Source of the DNA: Trifolium pratense
Taxonomy: Eukaryota > Streptophyta > Magnoliopsida > Fabales > Fabaceae
Assembly (NCBI RefSeq): GCF_020283565.1
Contig: NC_060064.1
Span: forward strand, 16,760,337-16,824,336
Length of the DNA: 64,000 nt
Direction of reading: 5' to 3'
The position numbers and the translations under genes are program-made. Positions 57,370 to 64,000 of this stretch are shown here, in pieces (position 1 is the first letter of the stretch; each line of letters begins with the position of its first letter). Under the pieces are notes generated by a model. It was not told where the DNA came from. It saw only the letters and a list, made by a program, of their open reading frames with translations, and did no database searches.

Positions 57370-57822
57370 CCTTTTATGCAAAACACTCATTAAACTTATT
57401 TTTAAAATGAATAGAATAATATGAAATTAATAAAAAATGTTACACGTCAAATTATTAATTTAGATTTTGCATTAGTACAATATTGGAGTGTGGGAGTAGT
57501 CATCTATAATTTTTTGGCTTTTTTTTGTTACATATAATTTTTTGGCTTTTACAAAAACAAAATTTACATGAAATAAAAGAAGAAAAGATAGTTTTTGTCA
57601 AAAGAAAATCACTACTAATTTTTTTTTCTTCTTATAATAAAATCCAAAGCCATGCTTCTTAATCACCCTAGTAATAGTATCACTAGTTTTTCTCTCTTTC
57701 TTGGTTCTCACGGAATTGCCGCCATCAGTATTCAGTGCTAGTTACTTACTTACTTACTTACACGTACAGAGGCCTATAGAGGTAAAATATGGTTGTTAAT
57801 TGGGTCATCTACCTCCTGATAA
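57370..57822. other. AT-rich spacer
   Basis: No coding frame is visible. A TTAC tetranucleotide repeat lies at about 57742-57760. The sequence leads into the F-box-associated fragment. Confidence 0.4.
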
Positions 57823-58041
57823 GACTCATTCCCCAAATCAAAACCTCCTTCTACATTATGTTATCCCAATATTCTGGGAATATGTGTTTTTGAGGATGAA
57901 CAAGTACTGCTGCTGACGTATAAAGGGGATAAGGGATGGGAGTATATTTCTTACAATCATAAAAATAACACTTCAAAGTTTATTGAGTTCGAAAACACTC
58001 CAGAAGTCTGCATTGAGAGCTTGATATCACCTTGTTTTTAA
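57823..58041 (+). pseudogene. C-terminal fragment of an F-box protein (F-box-associated interaction domain)
   Basis: An open frame of 72 codons from a stop to TAA reads, in part, ILGICVFEDEQVLLLTYKGD, then GWEYISYNHKNNTSKFIEF and PEVCIESLISPCF. The endings YNxKNxTxK and E-V-x-x-E-S-L-I-S-P are typical of the F-box-associated domain at the C-terminus of the large legume and Brassicaceae F-box families. No start codon, F-box or upstream domain part was found, so this is a detached 3' piece. Confidence 0.55.
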
Positions 58042-58697
58042 CACCAGGATGTAGATGTGGTGCTATGTCACTTGAGCATTAGATTTAAATAAAACCCATA
58101 TGGTTAATTTATGTTTATGATATTTATTTTGCACTTGTTCTTCTGATTATTGGTTACCTCATGAATCACTATGAATTAATGATAATTTGAATGTGCAGCT
58201 TGAGGAATTAATTAGTTATTTTCATTTATTTATTTGTTTGAGGTTTTCATTTTATATAGTTCACAACCATGCATTACTTTAGATGGTTTGAGGTTAGAAT
58301 TTCTAAGATCACAAATAGGACTTGGTTGTTATGCCAAGTCATCACTATGTTTGTTGAAATTTATGCTTTGAACTGCAAGAATTTCATAATGTTTACTTCA
58401 AATCTTTAACAATACATTATGAAGTTACCAAATCAAATGTTATCATGCCCCTGGTTCTTTGAGAAGGGTTGGAGAGCAAAAGAATCATTCAGAGTCAATA
58501 TAAGGCTAGATAAGTTTTGAGACTTTTTCTGCATAATTTTTGCTACCATAATTTTTCCGTGTCTGTGTTCTATGTTTTTTTTGTAAGAAATTCTCTGTAC
58601 AAAGGTGGTGGCATGATAATGTGTTGGTGTTGAGTAGAAGGACTGTGTTGATCAGTTCTGGGAAAACTGAGGCATGCATGATATTTGGGAATATAAT
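58042..58697. other. Spacer left of the Copia element
   Basis: AT-rich, with no coding frame or repeat structure recognised. The last five bases (58693-58697, ATAAT) are the left target duplication of the Copia element. Confidence 0.4.
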
Positions 58698-58845
58698 TGT
58701 AGAAAATAATAAGTGAATACTGTTCTGTATTATTCCTCAGCTCAAGGCTGGTTTAAATAGGAAGAGTACAAACATAAAAGGAAATAATAGATAAGCTTAG
58801 AATCTCCTAGAAATAACAAACTAGGAAACTAAATATTTTCCAACA
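58698..58845 (-). repeat. 3' LTR of the Copia element
   Basis: 148 bp, TG...CA ends (TGTAGAAAAT ... TTCCAACA in plus orientation). Read on the sense strand it contains a TATTTAAA TATA-like box and AATAATA near the end. It looks identical to the other LTR. Confidence 0.95.
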
Positions 58846-58852
58846 CCCCCCC

Positions 58853-61800
58853 TCAAGTTGGTGCATAGATATCTATCATGCCCAACTTGCCGATCAAATG
58901 CTCAAAGGTGGGTCTTGCTAAGCTTTTGGTCAAGATATCTGCAGTTTGCTGACTCGAAGTTACAAAAGGTAGACATATGATTCCGGCATCTAACTTCTCT
59001 TTTATGAAATGTCGATCGATCTCAATATGCTTGGTTCTGTCATGTTGAACTGGGTTATGAGCTATGCTAATAGCGGCTTTACTGTCAGAGTATAATTTCA
59101 ATGGAAGCTCAATTTTCATCTTAAGCTCTTCTAGGACTCTGTGGATCCATAATCCTTCACAAATACCTTGAGCCATAGCTCTAAACTCAGCTTCTGCACT
59201 ACTTCTTGCTACAACTCCTTGTTTCTTGCTCCTCCATGTCACAAGATTACCCCAAACATAGGTACAATATCCGGAGGTTGATCTTCTGTCAGTGACTGAA
59301 CCTGCCCAATCAGCATCGGTAAAGATAGACACATTTCTTTCATTAGTCTTCTTAAAAAATAATCCCTTTCCAGGATTTGCTTTCAAATATCGCAGTATCC
59401 TATAGACTGCCTCAAGATGTTCCTCAAAAGGAGAATGCATAAACTGACTTACTACACTAACCGAGAAAGCAATGTCAGGTCTAGTGTGTGACAAATAAAT
59501 CAGTTTCCCAACCAATCTCTGGTACCTTCCAGTATCAACAGGAACACTACCTTCTTCCCAAAGTTTTGCATTAGGATCCATGGGAGTATCTGCTGGTCGA
59601 CATCCACTCATTCCCGTTTCTTTCAATAAATCTAGAATGTATTTTTGCTGGGAAACTACAATACCATCTTTTGATCGAGCAACCTCCATACCAAGAAAAT
59701 ATCTCATGGATCCCAAGTCCTTGATTTCAAAGTCTAATGCTAATTTCTCTTTTACTCTTGCCATTTCAACTATATCATCTCCAGTAAGGACGATATCATC
59801 AACATAAACAATTAGGACAGCAATTTTTCCATCTTGGGAGAACTTTGTGAACAAGGTGTGGTCAGCTTGTCCTTGAATGTATCCTTGTTTCTTCATGGAA
59901 TAAGTGAACTTTTCAAACCAAGCTCTAGGAGACTGCTTTAATCCATACAAAGACTTATTTAGCTTGCATACATTTGATCCAAACTTGTCTTCAAAGCCAG
60001 GAGGAATGTCCATATATACTTCTTCTTCTAAATCACCATTGAGAAAAGCATTCTTAACATCCAACTGATGTAGGGGCCAATCTAAGTTAGCAGCAAGAGA
60101 CAAGAGAATTCTGACAGTGTTCAATTTTGCAACAGGAGCAAAAGTCTCTGAGTAGTCTATACCATAGGTTTGAGTAAAACCCTTAGCCACCAATCGAGCC
60201 TTGTACCTTTCGATTGACCCATCTGAATTATACTTCACAGTAAACACCCATTTGCATCCAACCGTCTTCTTGTCATCCGGTAGTGTCATAACACTCCAGG
60301 TTTTGTTCTTTTCAAGAGCTTTCATCTCCTCAAGTACAGCTTCCCTCCACTTTGGAACTTCTAGAGCAACCTGTACATTTTTTGGAATCTCTACACTAGA
60401 CAATTTTGAGGTAAAGGCAGAAAAAGATGAAGACAAATTTGAATATGATATAAAATTGGACAATGGGTATTTAGTGCAAGATCTAACAGGTTTTCTAACA
60501 GCCACAGGATCATCGATATCAGGATACAAAATACGACTCTCAGAAACAGAGATAGACTTACCTTTTCTTTTTTTAGGTAGTTGATCATCCCCCAGTTCAG
60601 ATTCATGACAGTGTTGAGATGTGGACTCATCACTTTCTTTGTGATTCTTTCTCACAAAAACCTTTCCTTTCCAAGTCTTGTTTCCTGTTTCAAACCTATT
60701 ATCTTTATATGACTCATTATTTTGTGGCATTTCAATTAGATCATCATTATCATTGTTTTCAAGATTCTCATTGTTTTCTTCATGAGAAAATGTAGGCTCG
60801 GATTCACCAAGCTCACTACTCATAACAGGAGTAGGATTAGATAAAAAATCATGGCCATTTTTCGTTGGTGCAGAAGTATAAGTCTTAGAACTTTGTGATA
60901 CCGGCAAAGATAAATTATTAAAAAAACTCATGTCCTCAGTTTGAAACGAGTTAAAAAAACTCATGTCCTCAGTTTGAGACGGATCTTCATTTAAATTTCC
61001 CCCCTGAAAATGTGTGTCAAAAAAAGGTTTGTTTTCAAAGAATGTAACATCCATGGTGACAAACATTTTCTGGTTTTTTGGATCAAAACATTTATATCCC
61101 TTCTGGGTTGGAGAATACCCAACAAAAACACATTTTATAGCACGCGGTTCGAGTTTGCTAATATTCTTATGTTCATGAACAAATGCAGTGCAACCAAAGA
61201 TTTTTAAGGTCAAATCGTTTGAAACACGATCATTAGGAAAACATTCTTTGAAAATATGAATTGGAGTTTTAAAATTAAGAACTTTGGAGGGTACTCTGTT
61301 AATTAAGTATGTAGCAGTTAAAACTGCTTCACCCCACAAATAATTTGGTACTTTACTTGCGAAAAGTAAAGCTCTAGCCACCTCCAACAAGTGCCTATTT
61401 TTTCTTTCTGCAACTCCATTTTGTTGGGGAGTGTTAGGACATGAACTTTGATGCACAATTCCATTTTCACGAAAAAAATCACTCAACATTGTGTTAAAAT
61501 ATTCTTTGCCGTTATCACTTCTAAATACTTGAATATTTGTTTGAAATTGATTTTGCACCATTTTAACAAAATCTTTTACGGCCTGACAAACGTCAGATTT
61601 CCCCTTTAACAAGTACACCCAACTAACTCTTGAGTGATCATCTATAAATGTGATAAACCATTTTTTATGAGAAAGTGTACTCGTTCGGTTAGGGCCCCAA
61701 ACATCACTGTGAATAACAGAAAAAGGTTTTGATGGTTTGTAGGGATGTAATGGAAAATGAGAACGATGATGTTTTGCAAATTCACATGCTTCACATTTAA

Positions 61801-62821
61801 AAAAAGATAAATCCTTATTACGAAATAACTCAGGAAATAAGTGTTTTAAATAAGGAAAACTAGGATGACCTAATCGTGAATGCCATAACATAACATCATC
61901 ATTATTATTATTCAGAACTAAAAAAGATTCAAAGCATGAACTTATTGGTTTGGAAGGTAGTTGTGATTCAGGTTCAATGTCGAAGTAGTAGAGTCCTCCA
62001 CTCTCCTTAGCACTACCAATCATCTTCCCCGAGTTCAAATCCTGAAAAACACAATGAGTACGGAAAAAATTAGTTTGACAATTTCTATCTTGGGCTAATT
62101 TACTGACAGACATGAGACTACAAGATAGATTTGGGACATGAAGAACATCTTTAAGGGTTAGACTTGGAGACAACACAACCGAACCTTTACCCGCAATGGC
62201 TGAAAAGGATCCATCCGCAATTTTTATTTTATGGTTACCTGCACATGGACTATAAGAAGAAAACAGAGTAGAATCACCAGTCATGTGATCACTTGCACCC
62301 GAATCTACTATCCAAGCACGACTGGGACTGACACTAAAAAGGGCAGAAGTACCTTTGGGGGCAACAGAGCCAGAAAGAGTGTTAGATTCAAGAATTTTGT
62401 ACAGTCTGTCTAGTTGTTCCATCGTGAATGAAAGCTGAATTGAAGAAGACTGATGCTCTTGATCAGAATTACTGGCTTGGAATGTATGACCCTCACCTCC
62501 ACCTTTGTTCTTCTGATTTGAAGGTCGCGGAAGACCATGTAATTTCCAACATTGAAAAATAGTATGTCCCAAACGATGACAATATTTGCATTCACGACGG
62601 TATTTGAAAGTGGATGATCGTCGTCGAGAATAAAAAAACGTCATAATTAATAATCTTAGCCAAGGAGTACCGGAAGCAGCAAAGAAAAGTAACGCCGGTG
62701 AACAGTACTCGTGAACAGTAATCACGTGAACAGTGCGTATGAACAGTGCCTCCGATAAACAGTATTTTCGAATGAACAGTGGCGCGTGAACAGTACCACG
62801 GGTGAACAGTGCCGCACACAA
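58853..62821 (-). CDS. Copia Pol polyprotein (zinc knuckle, protease, integrase, reverse transcriptase, RNase H), gag domain absent
   Basis: One uninterrupted frame of 1322 codons. In order: an unusual leader of about 60 residues translated from GAACAGT-type repeats; a CCHC zinc knuckle (CKYCHRLGHTIFQC, near 78-91); protease with DSGASDH; the GAG-preintegrase HHCC block (LWHSRLGHPS, CEACEFAKHH); integrase DDE (HSDVWGP, FRSDNGKEYF, GVAERKNRHLLEVAR); reverse transcriptase (GCKWVF, KARLVAKG, QLDVKNAFLNGDL, YVDDIVLTGDD); RNase H (FTDADWAGS, SSAEAEFRAM, LYSDSKAA, HIEIDRHFI). All catalytic motifs are present and no stop or frameshift was found. The large N-terminal Gag (UBN2-type) region of about 250 residues normally found before the zinc knuckle is missing; only about 230 bases separate the first ATG from the knuckle. 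The first ATG is a convention only. Confidence 0.93.
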   Translation of the reverse strand: MCAALFTRGTVHAPLFIRKYCLSEALFIRTVHVITVHEYCSPALLFFAASGTPWLRLLIMTFFYSRRRSSTFKYRRECKYCHRLGHTIFQCWKLHGLPRPSNQKNKGGGEGHTFQASNSDQEHQSSSIQLSFTMEQLDRLYKILESNTLSGSVAPKGTSALFSVSPSRAWIVDSGASDHMTGDSTLFSSYSPCAGNHKIKIADGSFSAIAGKGSVVLSPSLTLKDVLHVPNLSCSLMSVSKLAQDRNCQTNFFRTHCVFQDLNSGKMIGSAKESGGLYYFDIEPESQLPSKPISSCFESFLVLNNNNDDVMLWHSRLGHPSFPYLKHLFPELFRNKDLSFFKCEACEFAKHHRSHFPLHPYKPSKPFSVIHSDVWGPNRTSTLSHKKWFITFIDDHSRVSWVYLLKGKSDVCQAVKDFVKMVQNQFQTNIQVFRSDNGKEYFNTMLSDFFRENGIVHQSSCPNTPQQNGVAERKNRHLLEVARALLFASKVPNYLWGEAVLTATYLINRVPSKVLNFKTPIHIFKECFPNDRVSNDLTLKIFGCTAFVHEHKNISKLEPRAIKCVFVGYSPTQKGYKCFDPKNQKMFVTMDVTFFENKPFFDTHFQGGNLNEDPSQTEDMSFFNSFQTEDMSFFNNLSLPVSQSSKTYTSAPTKNGHDFLSNPTPVMSSELGESEPTFSHEENNENLENNDNDDLIEMPQNNESYKDNRFETGNKTWKGKVFVRKNHKESDESTSQHCHESELGDDQLPKKRKGKSISVSESRILYPDIDDPVAVRKPVRSCTKYPLSNFISYSNLSSSFSAFTSKLSSVEIPKNVQVALEVPKWREAVLEEMKALEKNKTWSVMTLPDDKKTVGCKWVFTVKYNSDGSIERYKARLVAKGFTQTYGIDYSETFAPVAKLNTVRILLSLAANLDWPLHQLDVKNAFLNGDLEEEVYMDIPPGFEDKFGSNVCKLNKSLYGLKQSPRAWFEKFTYSMKKQGYIQGQADHTLFTKFSQDGKIAVLIVYVDDIVLTGDDIVEMARVKEKLALDFEIKDLGSMRYFLGMEVARSKDGIVVSQQKYILDLLKETGMSGCRPADTPMDPNAKLWEEGSVPVDTGRYQRLVGKLIYLSHTRPDIAFSVSVVSQFMHSPFEEHLEAVYRILRYLKANPGKGLFFKKTNERNVSIFTDADWAGSVTDRRSTSGYCTYVWGNLVTWRSKKQGVVARSSAEAEFRAMAQGICEGLWIHRVLEELKMKIELPLKLYSDSKAAISIAHNPVQHDRTKHIEIDRHFIKEKLDAGIICLPFVTSSQQTADILTKSLARPTFEHLIGKLGMIDIYAPT

Positions 62822-62830
62822 AATCAGTCG
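62640..62830 (-). repeat. Degenerate GAACAGT repeats in the Copia leader
   Basis: Between 62699 and 62812 the heptamer GAACAGT (or AAACAGT once) occurs eight times at irregular spacing, often as GTGAACAGT. On the sense strand this is ACTGTTC(AC). The array lies between the primer-binding site and the first coding domain, where the gag start would normally be. Confidence 0.85.
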
Positions 62831-62896
62831 TCGTGGTCAGATTGTGAACACGACGGCGGCTAGGGTTTTGCGGAAGCGAAACCCCCAAAATCGGGA

Positions 62897-62908
62897 GCTC
62901 TGATACCA
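62897..62908 (-). other. Primer-binding site of the Copia element
   Basis: Sense-strand TGGTATCAGAGC directly abuts the 5' LTR. It is complementary to the 3' end of initiator methionyl-tRNA, the usual primer for plant Copia reverse transcription. Confidence 0.92.
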
Positions 62909-63056
62909 TGTAGAAAATAATAAGTGAATACTGTTCTGTATTATTCCTCAGCTCAAGGCTGGTTTAAATAGGAAGAGTACAAACATAAAAGGAAATAATA
63001 GATAAGCTTAGAATCTCCTAGAAATAACAAACTAGGAAACTAAATATTTTCCAACA
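62909..63056 (-). repeat. 5' LTR of the Copia element
   Basis: 148 bp, TG...CA ends, identical by eye to 58698-58845. It drives transcription of the element on the minus strand. Confidence 0.95.
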
Positions 63057-64000
63057 ATAATAATCCTACTACTTTTCTAATTGATGTTGGACATTCTTCT
63101 TTATGGACTAGGAATGATGGCGGTAAAAGCATTCTTCTCGATTGTTGATTTTAAATTGAATGGTTCAAATTGCAGATCGAATAATTAGGAGTCGTAAATC
63201 CTTGACGCAGTTACTGTTAGATATAGTTATTGTGTGTAGTCCATGGATCTGGATTACCTGCAGTTGTGTGTAGTCCATATCCCTTCTTTATGTATGTACT
63301 ATGCACGCAATGAAGGTTTTGATTTCTTGAGAAACAAGCGAGTTGCTATTGACTTATCGTTTTGAATTGTTCAGCATAACAATGCTATCAAAACCCATGT
63401 CAACAAACGTCACCTCAGACTCACTTTCTTCCGTACGATTAATCTGTTTTCTAAGGTTCTCTCTTATTCCATTGATTACCTTTTGTTGCATGGTAGATAA
63501 TGTGATGAAATTGTTGATTGTTTTAGCTTCTTTGTGGAAAGAATTGATTTTTTTTTTACTTTTTGATTATTTTAGAAAAAATGTTAAGTGATTGTTTGTG
63601 TTTGGGTTAGTTTAATTATGTGATTGTTAGAAAATGTGTTGTTACCTTTTTTGTTGTGTTTGAGTATGGTTCAACAGCAATTGGGGCTTATTGAATTCAA
63701 ATGTTGATGATTTTAGCTTCTTTGTAGATAAGAGTTGATTTTTTTGGGACCCTTTTGATTATATAAGAGAAAAGTGAAGATATTGTTTGGTTTTGGGTTA
63801 GTTTAATTATGTGATTGCTGTAAAATGTGTTATTGCCTTTTTGGTTATGTTTGAGTATGATTCAACATCAATTGAAGCTTAATGAATTCAAATTGAAGTA
63901 TTTATTGTTGGTAGTATTTGAATGGATTGGAGTTTGATGGTGGCAATCTAAGTTATTGTTCCTTTTTTCCTTTTAGACTTCGGTCCGTTTGTGTTGAGTT
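63057..64000. other. Right-end region with an approximately 190-bp tandem duplication
   Basis: No gene was identified with confidence. From about 63508 to 63895 two adjacent copies of a 190-191-bp unit are visible (TTTTAGCTTCTTTGT at 63521 and 63711; TTTAATTATGTGATTG in each; ATTCAACA/GTTCAACA near each end). A 16-bp motif TTGTGTGTAGTCCAT occurs twice near 63230 and 63266. A frame near 63373-63490 (NAIKTHVNKRHLRLTFFR) is open but I do not recognise it. It may be an intron or leader of a gene beyond the right edge. Confidence 0.4.

Larger units (their letters stand above)
58698..63056 (-). mobile_element. Copia-type LTR retrotransposon with identical LTRs
   Basis: A 4359-bp element on the minus strand has LTRs at 58698-58845 and 62909-63056 and an ATAAT target duplication at 58693-58697 and 63057-63061. 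On the sense strand the 5' LTR is followed at once by TGGTATCAGAGC, the primer-binding site for initiator Met-tRNA. A GAGGGGGG purine tract lies just before the 3' LTR. The two LTRs look identical by eye over 148 bp, which points to recent insertion. The domain order PR-IN-RT-RH is that of Copia (Pseudoviridae-type) elements. Gag other than the zinc knuckle is missing (see the ORF entry). Confidence 0.95.

Noticed and set aside
60201..60584. 127-codon plus-strand frame inside the Copia element
   Set aside because: It is antisense to the well-supported Pol frame and has no motif.
1..64000. CRISPR arrays, bacterial operons, phage or organellar segments
   Set aside because: None seen. Gene structure, introns and repeats are those of a plant nuclear chromosome; short direct repeats are simple repeats or transposon parts.

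Overview
This is plant nuclear DNA, most likely from a legume such as Medicago or a close relative. It is AT-rich, with genes split by short AT-rich introns bounded by GT and AG. Gene-poor stretches are packed with plant transposable elements: Stowaway-like and other MITEs, hAT- and Mutator-like elements, LINE remnants, SINE-like pieces and a Copia retrotransposon with intact pol. The species assignment rests on general character and on resemblance of proteins and repeats to remembered legume and Arabidopsis families, not on a search.

Host genes from left to right: (1) the 5' end of a NEK-type protein kinase (minus, 26-1657, running off the left edge); (2) a DNAJC9/ATJ6-like J-domain protein in eight exons (minus, 4617-6905); (3) an A20/AN1 zinc-finger stress-associated protein with introns in its 5' leader (plus, CDS 12689-13207); (4) an LRR receptor-like pseudokinase of the At5g06940 type (plus, 25989-29048); (5) the shared RNA polymerase subunit RPB6/RPABC2 in six exons (plus, 31147-33990); (6) a gar2-related coiled-coil protein with a dilute-like region in seven coding exons (minus, 35888-39293, leader reaching about 41.28 kb); (7) a GH28 polygalacturonase-like secreted protein in three exons (minus, 46757-50514); (8) the tRNA-splicing endonuclease subunit SEN2 (minus, 53959-54693). 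For the multi-exon genes, reading frame and splice sites were checked codon by codon.

The rest is transposon territory. It holds a long-TIR element carrying a RelA/SpoT-homologue fragment (9.3-10.1 kb); a 5'-truncated LINE with a candidate target duplication (14.1-15.3 kb); a nested hAT/MITE/LINE cluster (16.1-17.8 kb); a hAT-like element with flanking duplication (41.6-42.3 kb); a Mutator-like element with perfect 15-bp TIRs and a perfect 9-bp target duplication, filled with short palindromes (51.8-53.1 kb); and a Copia element with two LTRs identical by eye, an intact pol reading frame and no recognisable gag domain (58.7-63.1 kb).

The genes do not form a pathway. They are independent loci, and some neighbour pairs appear to match Arabidopsis gene order (gar2-like next to GH28; DnaJ near the LRR kinase). 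I found no clearly novel multi-gene system. The most interesting items are the gag-less but recently inserted Copia element, the palindrome-rich Mutator-like element, the RSH fragment inside a long-TIR element, and two host enzymes (pseudokinase and GH28) whose canonical catalytic motifs are altered.
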